From NCBI GenBank assembly GCA_019118425.1, contig DWYZ01000146.1:1-39521 (forward strand): a stretch of 39,521 nucleotides of DNA, given 5' to 3'. Every line of letters begins with the position of its first letter. Positions within the stretch are counted from its first letter, which is position 1. Shown here one piece after another: positions 17,604-27,745 of this stretch. The notes below the pieces were generated by a model, which ran no database searches, had not been told where the DNA came from, and saw nothing but the letters and a program-made list of their open reading frames with translations. Source of the stretch: Candidatus Blautia faecavium (lineage in GTDB: Bacteria; Bacillota; Clostridia; Lachnospirales; Lachnospiraceae). The translations under genes and the position numbers were made by a program.

Positions 17604-18878
17604 ATGAACAGAGAATTGATGGAAGCGCTGGACATCCTTGAAAAAGAGAAGAGTATCAGTAAGGATACACTGCTGGGTGCTATTGAGCAGTCTTTGCTCC
17701 AGGCTTGCAAGAATCATTTTGGCAAGGCGGATAACGTGCACGTTACCATTAATCCGGAAACCTGTGACTTTAGTGTATATGCGGAGAGAACAGTGGTAGA
17801 ATACGTAGACGATCCTGCCCTTGAGATTTCTCTTGTAGATGCACAAAAAATAAACACAAATGCGGAAATCGGAGATGTGGTCCGCGTGCCGATCCAATCC
17901 AAGGAATTTGGCCGGATCGCCACACAGAACGCGAAAAACGTGATTCTCCAGAAAATCCGTGAGGAAGAAAGAAAAGTCCTTTACGATCAGTACTATGGAA
18001 AAGAAAAAGAAGTAGTGACCGGGATCGTTCAGCGTGTGATGGGCAAGAATGTAAGCGTAAATCTGGGGAAGGCGGACGCCATCCTGGGAGAGAATGAGCA
18101 GGTAAAGGGCGAGGTGTTTAAACCCACAGAAAGAATCAAGGTATATATCCTGGAAGTAAAAGACACTCCCAAGGGACCGCGTATTCTGGTATCCAGAACC
18201 CATCCGGGACTGGTCAAGCGCTTGTTTGAGTCAGAAGTGGCGGAGGTCAGGGACGGAACGGTAGAGATCAAGAGCATTGCCAGAGAGGCCGGCTCCCGTA
18301 CTAAGATTGCTGTGTGGAGCAACGATCCCGATGTGGATCCGGTGGGCGCCTGCGTTGGTATGAACGGGGCGCGTGTGGGCGCGATCATTAACGAACTGAG
18401 AGGGGAAAAGATCGATATCATCAACTGGAATGAGAATCCGGCCCTTCTGATCGAAAATGCCCTAAGTCCTGCCAAGGTCATTGCCGTTATGGCAGATCCG
18501 GATGAAAAGACGGCCCTGGTAGTGGTGCCGGATTACCAGCTTTCTCTCGCCATAGGAAAGGAAGGTCAGAACGCCCGTCTGGCGGCCCGGCTGACTGGTT
18601 TTAAGATAGATATTAAAAGTGAGACCCAGGCAAGAGAGGCCGGCGACTTCTACGATTACGAAGACGATGAAGAATATTATGAGGAATATGAGTCCGATGA
18701 AGAGGATGCTTATGAGGAAACGGATGAAGAGGAAGAACTGATTCAGGAAGAATCAAAACCTCAGGAAGAAGATGCATATGTGGATTTTCAGGAAGAATCC
18801 TATGAAGAATTTCCGGAGACCTCACAGGCAGAGGATGTCAAAGCGGAAGCGGTAGAAGAATATGAAGACGAAAAGTAA
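17604..18878 (+). CDS. nusA: Transcription termination/antitermination protein NusA with acidic C-terminal tail
   Basis: N-terminal, S1 and KH motifs (REAGSRTKIAVWSNDPDVDPVGACVGMNGARV, SLAIGKEGQNARLAARLTG) followed by a D/E-rich tail. Confidence 0.97.
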   Translation: MNRELMEALDILEKEKSISKDTLLGAIEQSLLQACKNHFGKADNVHVTINPETCDFSVYAERTVVEYVDDPALEISLVDAQKINTNAEIGDVVRVPIQSKEFGRIATQNAKNVILQKIREEERKVLYDQYYGKEKEVVTGIVQRVMGKNVSVNLGKADAILGENEQVKGEVFKPTERIKVYILEVKDTPKGPRILVSRTHPGLVKRLFESEVAEVRDGTVEIKSIAREAGSRTKIAVWSNDPDVDPVGACVGMNGARVGAIINELRGEKIDIINWNENPALLIENALSPAKVIAVMADPDEKTALVVVPDYQLSLAIGKEGQNARLAARLTGFKIDIKSETQAREAGDFYDYEDDEEYYEEYESDEEDAYEETDEEEELIQEESKPQEEDAYVDFQEESYEEFPETSQAEDVKAEAVEEYEDEK

Positions 18879-19137
18879 GATTCCCATGCGTCAGTGTATC
18901 GGCTGCAGGGAGATGAAGAGTAAAAAGGAAATGATCAGGGTTTTAAGAACAGCCGATGAGGAGATCGTGCTGGACGAAACCGGTAAAAAAAACGGCCGGG
19001 GCGCCTATCTTTGCTTTTCCAGGGAATGTCTGGATAAGGCAATAAAAAATCATGGGCTGGAGCGTTCGTTAAAAGTAGCGATCCCCAAGGAGGTTTATGA
19101 AAACCTTAAGAAGGAGCTAGAAGTGATTGAAAAATAA
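18862..19137 (+). CDS. rnpM: YlxR/RnpM family protein (DUF448)
   Basis: MRQCIGCREMKSKKEMIRV...GRGAYLCFSRECLDKA between nusA and the L7Ae-like gene. Confidence 0.93.
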   Translation: MKTKSKIPMRQCIGCREMKSKKEMIRVLRTADEEIVLDETGKKNGRGAYLCFSRECLDKAIKNHGLERSLKVAIPKEVYENLKKELEVIEK

Positions 19138-19435
19138 TAAAATACTATCTTTGATAGGACTTGCCACGAAAGCCGGCAAGACTGTAAGCGGAGAATTTTC
19201 TACAGAAAAATCCGTAAAAACAGGGAAAGGCTTTTTAGTTTTGGTGGCGGACGATGCCTCTTTAAACACAAAGAAAAAGTTTCGGAATATGTGCGGATTT
19301 TATCAGGTCCCGATTTATTTCCTTTCGGACAAAGAGCAGCTGGGAAGAGCGATGGGCAAAGAATTCCGGGCCAGCCTGGCTGTGCAGGATGAGAATTTTG
19401 CCAATGCCATAATAAAAGAACTAGAGAAACGTTGA
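19127..19435 (+). CDS. L7Ae-family ribosomal/K-turn RNA-binding protein (YlxQ-like)
   Basis: LSLIGLATKAGKTVSGEFSTEKSVKTGKGFLVLVADDAS; nusA-ylxR-ylxQ-infB synteny. Confidence 0.9.
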   Translation: MKNNKILSLIGLATKAGKTVSGEFSTEKSVKTGKGFLVLVADDASLNTKKKFRNMCGFYQVPIYFLSDKEQLGRAMGKEFRASLAVQDENFANAIIKELEKR

Positions 19436-19485
19436 TTGGGTTGGAAAAGCAGAAAGCAGATTTGGACTAAAGGAGGTAAAGCGGT

Positions 19486-22302
19486 ATGTCAAAGATAAGA
19501 GTACATGAGCTTGCCAAGAAGCTTGGCAGGCAGAACAGAGAAGTAATGGATGCATTAAAGGCAGCCGGCGTGGATGTAAAAAGCCATATGAGCAATATCG
19601 AAGAAGACCAGGCTGCCATGATAGAAAAAAAATTTATACAATCGGGAAAGGAGCAGGTTTCTAAAGTGGATACTCCTAAAACAGAAGAAAAGAACATTAC
19701 GGCGAAAACAGATGCAGATAAGCAGGAAGCGCCAAAAAAGAAAAAAAATATTATCCGTGTGTTTCACGCACAGAATGCCAGCGACGCAGGTAAGATGAAA
19801 GGAAAGCGTCCCGGACAGGAGAGGAGAAACAGCGGAAGAGGACAGGGAGGCCCCCAGGCAGCACGTCCGCAGCAGGGGATAAAGCCTGCGGAACAGGCAG
19901 CAGAAAAGCCAAGAACCGCCTCTCCAGAGGTAAAGGCAGCGGAGACAGCCCCTGTACAGAATAAACCGCAGAATCAGGAAGCACAGGCGGGAAACCGTCC
20001 GGCCGCCCGCTTCAGCAAAGAAAACAGAGAAGGACGGGATAGCGCTGCCCGCCAAGGTGAGAAAAAAGGCGACAGAGGTCCTGCAAAGAATGCCCGCCCT
20101 GCGCGTCAGGGAGAGGCAGGAACCGGCCGCCCAGCCCGCGGCAGTGAGGGAAATCGTCCGCCAAAGGCCCAGGGAAGCCGCCCATCCGGACGTCCGGACA
20201 GCCGTGACGGAAGAGACAGCAGAGACGGAAGAGACGGCCGAGACGGTAGAGATAACAGCCGTGGGAGAGGCGAAAACAAATTTGGCGCAGGCCAGGGCAG
20301 AGGCTCTAACAGGAACAATACAAGAAGAAATGACAATGATGTGGTCTTTGCTCCGGAACTTACGAAAACTTCTAAAGACAGCAAGAGAGAAAGAGACAGA
20401 GAAAACAAGAATAAAAAGAAAGATTTTGAGAAAAATTCAGGAAACGGATTCAAACAGAATCAGGGGGGCAAAAAGTCCGGTGTAAGACTGCCTAAGGCAC
20501 TGCAGAAACCGGTACCCCATCCGCCGAAACAGGAAGAGAAAAAGCCGGAAGTAAAAGAAATCACCCTTCCTGAAAAAATGACCATCCGTGAACTTGCGGA
20601 AGCTATGAAAATGCAGCCGTCCGCCATTGTCAAGAAGCTGTTCATGCAGGGCGTGATGGTAACGGTAAACCATGAGATCGACTTTGATCAGGCACAGGAG
20701 ATCGCCCTTGATTTCGACATCATTGCGGAAAAGGAAGAGCAGGTGGATGTGATCGAGGAGCTGCTGAAGGAGGAAGAAGAGGATGAATCCACTATGGTTC
20801 CCAGACCTCCGGTAGTGTGTGTTATGGGCCACGTAGACCATGGAAAGACTTCCCTTTTGGATGCCATCCGAAATACCAATGTTACCCGGGGAGAGGCTGG
20901 CGGCATTACCCAGCATATCGGCGCTTATGTGGTGAAGGTGGGAGAACAGAAGATTACCTTCCTGGATACACCTGGACATGAGGCGTTTACAGCCATGCGT
21001 ATGCGTGGAGCCAACGCCACGGATATCGCTGTCCTTGTAGTCGCTGCGGATGATGGTGTCATGCCCCAGACGGTAGAGGCAATCAGCCATGCGAAAGCAG
21101 CAGGGGTGGAGATTATTGTAGCTATCAATAAGATTGATAAGCCATCCGCTAATGTAGAAAGAGTAAAACAAGAGCTGTCCGAGTACGATCTGATTCCGGA
21201 AGATTGGGGCGGAAGTACCATCTTTGTTCCTGTATCCGCGCACACAGGAGAAGGGCTGGATACCTTATTGGAGATGATTCTTCTCACAGCGGAAATGTGC
21301 GAGCTGAAGGCAAATCCAAAGCGTGCGGCCAGGGGACTTGTCATTGAAGCGCAGCTTGATAAAGGAAAAGGGCCGGTTGCAACGATCCTTGTGCAGAAGG
21401 GTACCCTTCATGTGGGAGACTTTATTGCCGCAGGCGCATGCAGCGGCAAGGTACGCGCCATGATGGATGATAAAGGCCGCAGGGTAAAAGAGGCAGGACC
21501 GTCTACACCGGTGGAAATTCTCGGACTTGGAGATGTGCCTAACGCAGGAGAGATCCTTATGTCCTTTAAGAGCGACAAAGAGGCGAAAAACTTTGCCGGC
21601 GCCTTTGTATCTGAAAATAAAAAGCATCTCCTTGAGGAGACGAAAGGCAAGCTTTCCCTGGATAATCTTTTTGACCAAATTCAGGCAAGTGATCTTAAGG
21701 AACTGCCGATTGTCGTTAAGGCGGATGTACAGGGGTCTGTGGAAGCGGTGAAGCAGAGTCTTGTGAAGCTTTCTAATGAAGAAGTGGTGGTTCGCGTGAT
21801 CCACGGCGGCGTAGGCGCGGTCAATGAGTCGGATGTTTCTCTTGCGGCTACTTCGAATGCTATTATCATCGGATTTAATGTACGCCCGGACGCTATGGCA
21901 AAACAGCTTGCAGAGCAGGAAGGCGTGGATCTGCGTCTTTATAAGGTCATTTACCAGGCTATCGAAGATATAGAAGCGGCCATGAAGGGAATGCTGGATC
22001 CTGTTTACGAAGAAAAAGTGATCGGCCATGCCCAGATCCGCCAGCTGTTCAAGGCCTCCGGAGTAGGAAACATTGCCGGAAGCTATGTGCTGGACGGTGT
22101 GTTCCAGAGAAACTGCAAGGTTCGCATCACCAGAGAAGGAGAACAGATCTACGAAGGAGAACTTGCTTCCTTAAAGCGGTTTAAGGACGATGTAAAGGAA
22201 GTAAAGGCAGGCTATGAATGCGGCCTTGTGTTTGAGGGCTTTAATGATATTAAAGAAGAAGATCTTGTAGAAGCGTATATCATGGTAGAGGTACCCAGAT
22301 AG
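19486..22302 (+). CDS. infB: Translation initiation factor IF-2
   Basis: IF-2 N-domain, low-complexity linker, G-domain [32 protein letters not shown]. Confidence 0.97.
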   Translation: MSKIRVHELAKKLGRQNREVMDALKAAGVDVKSHMSNIEEDQAAMIEKKFIQSGKEQVSKVDTPKTEEKNITAKTDADKQEAPKKKKNIIRVFHAQNASDAGKMKGKRPGQERRNSGRGQGGPQAARPQQGIKPAEQAAEKPRTASPEVKAAETAPVQNKPQNQEAQAGNRPAARFSKENREGRDSAARQGEKKGDRGPAKNARPARQGEAGTGRPARGSEGNRPPKAQGSRPSGRPDSRDGRDSRDGRDGRDGRDNSRGRGENKFGAGQGRGSNRNNTRRNDNDVVFAPELTKTSKDSKRERDRENKNKKKDFEKNSGNGFKQNQGGKKSGVRLPKALQKPVPHPPKQEEKKPEVKEITLPEKMTIRELAEAMKMQPSAIVKKLFMQGVMVTVNHEIDFDQAQEIALDFDIIAEKEEQVDVIEELLKEEEEDESTMVPRPPVVCVMGHVDHGKTSLLDAIRNTNVTRGEAGGITQHIGAYVVKVGEQKITFLDTPGHEAFTAMRMRGANATDIAVLVVAADDGVMPQTVEAISHAKAAGVEIIVAINKIDKPSANVERVKQELSEYDLIPEDWGGSTIFVPVSAHTGEGLDTLLEMILLTAEMCELKANPKRAARGLVIEAQLDKGKGPVATILVQKGTLHVGDFIAAGACSGKVRAMMDDKGRRVKEAGPSTPVEILGLGDVPNAGEILMSFKSDKEAKNFAGAFVSENKKHLLEETKGKLSLDNLFDQIQASDLKELPIVVKADVQGSVEAVKQSLVKLSNEEVVVRVIHGGVGAVNESDVSLAATSNAIIIGFNVRPDAMAKQLAEQEGVDLRLYKVIYQAIEDIEAAMKGMLDPVYEEKVIGHAQIRQLFKASGVGNIAGSYVLDGVFQRNCKVRITREGEQIYEGELASLKRFKDDVKEVKAGYECGLVFEGFNDIKEEDLVEAYIMVEVPR
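20203..20256 (+). repeat. Short in-frame tandem 9-bp repeats (RDG/RDS units) inside infB
   Basis: cgtgacgga agagacagc agagacgga agagacggc cgagacggt agagataac. Confidence 0.75.
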
Positions 22303-22315
22303 GAGAGATGCATAA

Positions 22316-22696
22316 ATGAGAAAAAACAGCATTAAGAATACGAGGGTAAATGCAGAGGTGCAAAGAGAACTGAGCTCGATCATTCGAAATGAGATCAAAG
22401 ATCCCCGCATTCATCCAATGACATCTGTCATGAATGTGGAGGTGGCACCGGATCTTAAGACCTGTAAGGCGTATATCAGTGTTCTGGGGGATGAGGCGGC
22501 CAAGGAGTCTACCATTAAGGGCCTCTCTAATGCGGAGGGATATATCAGGCGAGAACTTGCCAGAAACCTGAACCTCCGCAATACGCCGGAAATCCGTTTT
22601 ATACTGGATGAATCTATCGAATATGGAGTGAATATGTCCAAACTGATCGATGACGTAACAAAAAAAGACGCTTCACATGAGGTCAAGGAAGCATAA
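22316..22696 (+). CDS. rbfA: 30S ribosome-binding factor A
   Basis: NAEVQRELSSIIRNEIKDPRI..VTSVMNVEVAPDLKTCKAYISVLG-like pattern; follows infB. Confidence 0.95.
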   Translation: MRKNSIKNTRVNAEVQRELSSIIRNEIKDPRIHPMTSVMNVEVAPDLKTCKAYISVLGDEAAKESTIKGLSNAEGYIRRELARNLNLRNTPEIRFILDESIEYGVNMSKLIDDVTKKDASHEVKEA

Positions 22697-22708
22697 CAGG
22701 GAGGAACC

Positions 22709-23671
22709 ATGAAGAATATTTCAGAAGTGCTGCACGATGTGCGTACCATAGGAATTGCAGGGCATATCCGTCCGGATGGAGATTGTGTCGGCTCTTGTAT
22801 GGCATTGTATTTATATTTAAAAAAGAATTATCCGGATATTCAGACGGATATTTATCTGGAAGAGCCTCGTCCGGTTTTTGCGTATATAGAAGGAATTCAT
22901 GAGATAAAAACAGAGACAGAGGGAGAAAAGGAATACGATCTGTTCATTACCTGTGATGTAAGCGCGAAGGATAGGATCGCAGTAGCTGCAGAATACTTTG
23001 AAACGGCGAAAGAGACTGTCTGCATTGATCATCATGTGAGCAACCGGGGGTTTGCCTGGATCAATCATGTGATGGGGGACGTAAGCTCTGCAAGCGAAGT
23101 CTTGTATGGACTTTTAGATGCAGATAAGATTGATCGTTCCATAGCGGTAGCGATATATACAGGGATCATCCATGATACAGGCGTGTTCCAGTATTCTTCT
23201 ACCTCCCCGGAGACCATGCGCATCGCGGGAGAGCTGATGAAGACGGGATTTGATTTTAATAAGGTGATCGAGAAATCTTTCTACGAAAAAACCTATATTC
23301 AAAATCAGGTTATGGGAAGAGTCCTTGCGGAAAGTATCATGCTCCAGGACGGCAAATGCATTGTAGGGTATTTACGCAGAAAAGATATGATCTTTTACGG
23401 AGTGGAAGGCAAGGATCTGGAGGGAATCGTAAGCCAGCTGCGCCTTACTAAAGGAGTAGAGGTGGCAATCTTTCTCTACGAGATCAAAACGCAGGTGTTT
23501 AAGGTTTCTATGCGTTCCAATGGAAATGTGGATGTAAGCAAGATCGCGGTGTATTTCGGCGGAGGCGGCCATACCCGCGCCGCAGGCTGCGATCTTCAGG
23601 GCTCCATGTATGATGTGGTAAATAATATTACTGCTGAGATTGAACGTCAGATGCCTATGGAGCAGGAATGA
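22709..23671 (+). CDS. nrnA: DHH/DHHA1 phosphoesterase, NrnA-like oligoribonuclease/pAp phosphatase
   Basis: GHIRPDGDCVGSCMAL, CIDHHVSN, FGGGGHTRAAGC. Confidence 0.92.
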   Translation: MKNISEVLHDVRTIGIAGHIRPDGDCVGSCMALYLYLKKNYPDIQTDIYLEEPRPVFAYIEGIHEIKTETEGEKEYDLFITCDVSAKDRIAVAAEYFETAKETVCIDHHVSNRGFAWINHVMGDVSSASEVLYGLLDADKIDRSIAVAIYTGIIHDTGVFQYSSTSPETMRIAGELMKTGFDFNKVIEKSFYEKTYIQNQVMGRVLAESIMLQDGKCIVGYLRRKDMIFYGVEGKDLEGIVSQLRLTKGVEVAIFLYEIKTQVFKVSMRSNGNVDVSKIAVYFGGGGHTRAAGCDLQGSMYDVVNNITAEIERQMPMEQE

Positions 23672-24555
23672 TGGACGGTATATTAGTGATCTGTAAGGAA
23701 AAAGGATATACCTCCCATGATGTGGTGGCAAAGCTGAGAGGAATCCTCCATATGAAAAAAATCGGACATACAGGGACTCTGGATCCGGATGCAGAGGGAG
23801 TTCTGCCGGTAGTTTTAGGAAAGGCTACGAAGCTGGCAGATATGCTCACGGAAAAGGAGAAAACTTATGAAGCGGTCCTTCATCTGGGAATAGAGACAGA
23901 CACACAGGACATGACAGGAACCGTCCTTTCCAGATCAGAGGTGAATCTTAAGGAGGAACAGGTCCGTCAGGCTGCGGAAAGCTTTTTAGGACCTCAGATG
24001 CAGGTGCCGCCCATGTATTCCGCACTGAAAGTAAACGGAAAGAAATTGTATGAACTGGCAAGAGAAGGAAAGACTGTTCCCCGCACGCCCAGGCCGGTAC
24101 ATTTTTATTCCATAGATATTCTGGATATGAAGCTGCCTTTGGTAAAACTTCGGATTACCTGCAGCAAAGGCACTTACATCCGCACCCTTTGTCATGATAT
24201 AGGAGAAAAGCTGGGGGTGGGAGGCTGCATGGAAGAACTGATCCGGACAGAGACCGGCAGATTTTCGCTGGAAGAAGCTCTGACCCTTTCACAGGTACAG
24301 GCCATGGCGGAAGAGGGCACCATAGAAAACCATATTCTGAGTGTGGAGACAGTCCTGAATGAATATCCGGCCGTTCACAGCAGACCGGAAGGCGACAGGC
24401 TTCTGGAAAATGGCAATGCCATAAAACCAAAGGATTTAACAGAGCCGGCGGCGGACGGCTGGGTGAGAATGTACACCAGCCAGGGGAGGTTCATCGGCAT
24501 TTATACCCGGGATTCCCAAAAGCAGCGGTTCATCCCTGTGAAAATGTTTTTATAA
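23668..24555 (+). CDS. truB: tRNA pseudouridine(55) synthase
   Basis: GILVICKEKGYTSHDVV, KKIGHTGTLDPDAEGVLPVVLGKATKL. Confidence 0.96.
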   Translation: MMDGILVICKEKGYTSHDVVAKLRGILHMKKIGHTGTLDPDAEGVLPVVLGKATKLADMLTEKEKTYEAVLHLGIETDTQDMTGTVLSRSEVNLKEEQVRQAAESFLGPQMQVPPMYSALKVNGKKLYELAREGKTVPRTPRPVHFYSIDILDMKLPLVKLRITCSKGTYIRTLCHDIGEKLGVGGCMEELIRTETGRFSLEEALTLSQVQAMAEEGTIENHILSVETVLNEYPAVHSRPEGDRLLENGNAIKPKDLTEPAADGWVRMYTSQGRFIGIYTRDSQKQRFIPVKMFL

Positions 24556-24586
24556 AAGGAAATGACGGTATAAGTAGGAGGGGATC

Positions 24587-25489
24587 ATGGAGTATGTAAA
24601 GATTGGCGGGGAATTCCCCAAGCTTAAACGAAGCGCAGTAACCTTGGGTAAGTTTGACGGGATACATAAAGGTCACCGGAAACTGATTGAAAAGATCCTG
24701 GAGCAAAAGGATCAGGGAGCCCAAAGTGTAGTCTGCGCTTTTGAAGTGTCCAGCCAGATGCTTCTTTCCCATAAGGAGAGGGCTGCCCTTTTAGAAAAGG
24801 CAGGAGTAGACATCCTGATGGAATGTCCTTTAGACGAGCAGATCCGGCACATGAAAGCAGAGAGCTTTGTAAAAGAGATACTGGTAGGAGACCTTAAAGC
24901 CATCTATGTGGCTGTGGGAGAAGACTACCGGTTTGGTTTTGAGAGAAAGGGAACGCCGGCCCTTTTAAAGGCTTTAGGGGAAAGGTATGGATTTGCGGTG
25001 GATATCCTTTCCAAGGAGATGGATGGACATCGAAAGATCAGCAGCACTTATATCCGGGAAGAATTAAAACGTGGAAATATGGAAAAAATAACATCACTTC
25101 TGGGATACGACTTTTTTTTAGACGGTGTGGTGGAGCACGGCAGGGGATTGGGCCATAAGGTGCTGTTTCCTACAACGAATCTTATCCCGGCTTCTGAAAA
25201 GCTGATGCCTCCCAACGGCGTATATGTAACGGCTTCAGAGCTTGAAGGAAAGCTTTATGAAGGTATCACCAACGTGGGATTCAAACCTACAGTGGGAGGA
25301 CAGTTCCTTGGAGTGGAAACCTATTTGTTCCATTGCAAAGAAGATCTGTATGGAGAGAAATGCAGAGTTTCCTTTAAAAAATTCCTTCGCCCGGAAAAGA
25401 AATTCCATTCGCTGGAGCTTTTAAGGGCACAGATGGAACAGGACATTATAAACGCAAAAAAATATTTGCAAAAAGAAACCGGCAGATAA
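24587..25489 (+). CDS. ribF: Bifunctional riboflavin kinase/FAD synthetase
   Basis: TLGKFDGIHKGHRKLI; HGRGLGHKVLFPTTNLIP. Confidence 0.95.
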   Translation: MEYVKIGGEFPKLKRSAVTLGKFDGIHKGHRKLIEKILEQKDQGAQSVVCAFEVSSQMLLSHKERAALLEKAGVDILMECPLDEQIRHMKAESFVKEILVGDLKAIYVAVGEDYRFGFERKGTPALLKALGERYGFAVDILSKEMDGHRKISSTYIREELKRGNMEKITSLLGYDFFLDGVVEHGRGLGHKVLFPTTNLIPASEKLMPPNGVYVTASELEGKLYEGITNVGFKPTVGGQFLGVETYLFHCKEDLYGEKCRVSFKKFLRPEKKFHSLELLRAQMEQDIINAKKYLQKETGR

Positions 25490-25521
25490 AAAACTGCTTG
25501 TATTTAAGCGGAGGAGAAAGA

Positions 25522-25596
25522 TTGGATAGTATTAGAAAAGCGATTGGAAAATACAAGGGAGATAGAAAAGAATGGCAGCGAGTATTCTTGGATTGA
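25522..25596 (+). CDS. Candidate 24-aa small ORF overlapping the start of the Na/Pi symporter gene
   Basis: GGAGGAG then TTG start; (M)DSIRKAIGKYKGDRKEWQRVFLD*, ending inside the next gene. Confidence 0.3.
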   Translation: MDSIRKAIGKYKGDRKEWQRVFLD

Positions 25597-27233
25597 TAGG
25601 AGGGCTTGGGCTCTTTTTATTTGGAATGAAGCAGATGAGCGATGCGCTGGAAAAGGCTGCCGGGGCGAAAATGAGGGGAATCCTGGAGTTTTTTACTAAA
25701 ACCCCTCTTCGGGGAATTCTGGTAGGTACTTTTTTTACTGCCGTCATCCAGTCTTCAAGTGCTACTACCGTTATGGTAGTCAGTTTTGTAAATTCAGGTC
25801 TTTTAAATCTGTATCAGGCAGCCGGCGTCATCATGGGAGCCAATATCGGCACAACGGTTACCTCCCAGCTGATCTCATTTAACCTTTCCGTTGTCGCGCC
25901 GGTAATCGTAATGGCTGGTGTTATTATGGCTATGTTCTGTAAAAATACCAGGATACAGAGGATCGGTGAGGTCTGTCTTGGTTTCGGCATCCTGTTTTTA
26001 GGCTTAAATTATATGTCGGACTCTATGTCCGTGCTTCGGGAATCCTCCCAGGTTATGGAGATCATGAGTTCTTTGACCAGTCATTTTCTGGCTGTGCTCA
26101 TGGGAATCGTGGTGACGGCGATTCTGCAGAGTTCTTCCGCCACTGTGGGGATTGTACTCCTTTTAGCACAGCAGGGAATGCTGGATATCCGGATCTGCTT
26201 TTTTATTATCCTGGGATGCAATATCGGTTCCTGTGTGTCCGCGCTTCTGGCGGCTCTCAACGGCAAAAAAATAGCTATGCGGGCGGCGCTGATCCATCTG
26301 TTCTTTAATCTGATAGGAACTTTATTCATGTATATCGTCTTTACCGCTGCTCTTGAACCCATCACTGCGTTTATTGGAGGTATTTCCAATATGGATCCGG
26401 GAAGGGAAGTGGCAAATGCCCATACACTGATAAAAATCGCGGAAGTGATCCTTCTTGCTCCTTTTATCAAACAAATCGTTAAACTTACAGGATTTTTTGT
26501 GAAAGGAGATGAGGATACAAAGAAAAACACCTGTGATCTGCAGTATATTGGGAAACAATCCGTTTTTTCTCCTACAACGGCAGTGTTTGACGCAACCAGA
26601 GAGATGGAGAGGATGGGCAGGATGGCCGTGGAAAATCTAGAGCGTGCCATGAATGGCCTGCTTACTCTAAATGAGAAGGATATCCGTCAGGTGTACCAGG
26701 TGGAAGAGCAGATTGATTTTCTAAACCGTGCGGTCACAGATTACCTTGTGAAGATCAATCAGACAACCCTTCCCATGGATGACGCCAGGAGTATAGGCGG
26801 CCTTTTCCATGTGGTCAACGATATCGAAAGGATCGGGGACCATGCGGAGAATATTGCGGACGCGGCCAGGACAAGAATGACGGACAAGATAGATTTCAGT
26901 CCGGCGGCGGAGAAGGAACTTTTAGAAATGCTGGATATGGTTCTTAAGATCACAGGATATGCGCTTGACACCTTTTCCAATAATAATCAGCAGCATATGC
27001 AGGAAATCTTAGAACTGGAGGACAAGGTGGATACGGCGGAAAGAGAACTGCAGGAATCCCATGTACAGAGACTGACCAGAAATGAATGTACAGCTGAGGC
27101 AGGGATGCTGTTTTCCGATATTATATCCGGCCTTGAGCGGGTGGCGGATCATGCGACGAATATCGCCTTTTCCCTTTTGGAAGAGGATCCCATGGACACA
27201 TATAAGAAAAATCAGGGATACAGCCTGCGCTGA
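25572..27233 (+). CDS. Na/Pi-cotransporter family protein with C-terminal PhoU-like domain
   Basis: Repeated QSSSATTVMVVSFVN / QSSSATVGIVLLLAQ motifs; helical PhoU-like C-terminus (NDIERIGDHAENIA, LERVADHATNIA). Confidence 0.93.
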   Translation: MAASILGLIGGLGLFLFGMKQMSDALEKAAGAKMRGILEFFTKTPLRGILVGTFFTAVIQSSSATTVMVVSFVNSGLLNLYQAAGVIMGANIGTTVTSQLISFNLSVVAPVIVMAGVIMAMFCKNTRIQRIGEVCLGFGILFLGLNYMSDSMSVLRESSQVMEIMSSLTSHFLAVLMGIVVTAILQSSSATVGIVLLLAQQGMLDIRICFFIILGCNIGSCVSALLAALNGKKIAMRAALIHLFFNLIGTLFMYIVFTAALEPITAFIGGISNMDPGREVANAHTLIKIAEVILLAPFIKQIVKLTGFFVKGDEDTKKNTCDLQYIGKQSVFSPTTAVFDATREMERMGRMAVENLERAMNGLLTLNEKDIRQVYQVEEQIDFLNRAVTDYLVKINQTTLPMDDARSIGGLFHVVNDIERIGDHAENIADAARTRMTDKIDFSPAAEKELLEMLDMVLKITGYALDTFSNNNQQHMQEILELEDKVDTAERELQESHVQRLTRNECTAEAGMLFSDIISGLERVADHATNIAFSLLEEDPMDTYKKNQGYSLR

Positions 27234-27305
27234 GGCGCGGCCGCAGCAGGTGTGTGGTTTGGATAGACATGGAACAAAAATAAGCCCTTTGAGAGAAAAA
27301 AACAG

Positions 27306-27335
27306 TTTACAAGAGCGCAGAGTATGTGCTATACT
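27306..27335 (+). promoter_or_regulatory. Promoter for rpsO
   Basis: TTTACA - 18 nt - TATACT. Confidence 0.65.
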
Positions 27336-27351
27336 AGGCAAGATGAATTCA

Positions 27352-27398
27352 GCCCATATTCAGAAACCGGAGACTCCGACCGTTTCTTAATATGCGGC
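27352..27398 (+). promoter_or_regulatory. Structured rpsO 5' leader, candidate S15 autoregulatory element
   Basis: GCC-CATATT-c-AGAAAC-CGGA-gac-TCCG-acc-GTTTCT-t-AATATG-c-GGC long hairpin between promoter and RBS. Confidence 0.6.
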
Positions 27399-27427
27399 GG
27401 TTAAAAAGAAAAAAGGAGGAAATCAAA

Positions 27428-27694
27428 ATGATTTCAAAAGAAAAGAAAGCAGCGATCATGAAAGAATATGCAAGAAGTGAAGGCGACACAGGATCACCGG
27501 AGGTTCAGGTTGCAGTCCTGACAGCTAGGATTCAGGAGCTTACCGAGCATTTACAGACACATCATAAAGATCATCATTCCAGACGCGGTCTGCTGAAGAT
27601 GGTTGGACAGAGACGTGGTCTGCTGGCTTATCTGAAGAAAACAGACATCGAAAGATACCGTGCACTGATTGAAAAATTAGGATTAAGAAAATAA
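27428..27694 (+). CDS. rpsO: 30S ribosomal protein S15
   Basis: [53 protein letters not shown]. Confidence 0.98.
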   Translation: MISKEKKAAIMKEYARSEGDTGSPEVQVAVLTARIQELTEHLQTHHKDHHSRRGLLKMVGQRRGLLAYLKKTDIERYRALIEKLGLRK

Positions 27695-27706
27695 TTGGTA
27701 TGCGGA

Positions 27707-27736
27707 AGGGCGGATTATCCATCCGCCCTATTTTTG
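27707..27736 (+). terminator. Rho-independent terminator after rpsO
   Basis: AGGGCGGAT-tatcc-ATCCGCCCT-ATTTTT. Confidence 0.85.
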
Positions 27737-27745
27737 GATGTTCAG

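Noticed and set aside
17469-18203. 244-aa ORF antisense to rimP/nusA
   Set aside because: Overlaps conserved genes on the other strand; no domain features.
20057-20485. 142-aa alternative-frame ORF inside infB
   Set aside because: Arises from the GC/purine-rich low-complexity linker; charged repetitive peptide with no independent support.
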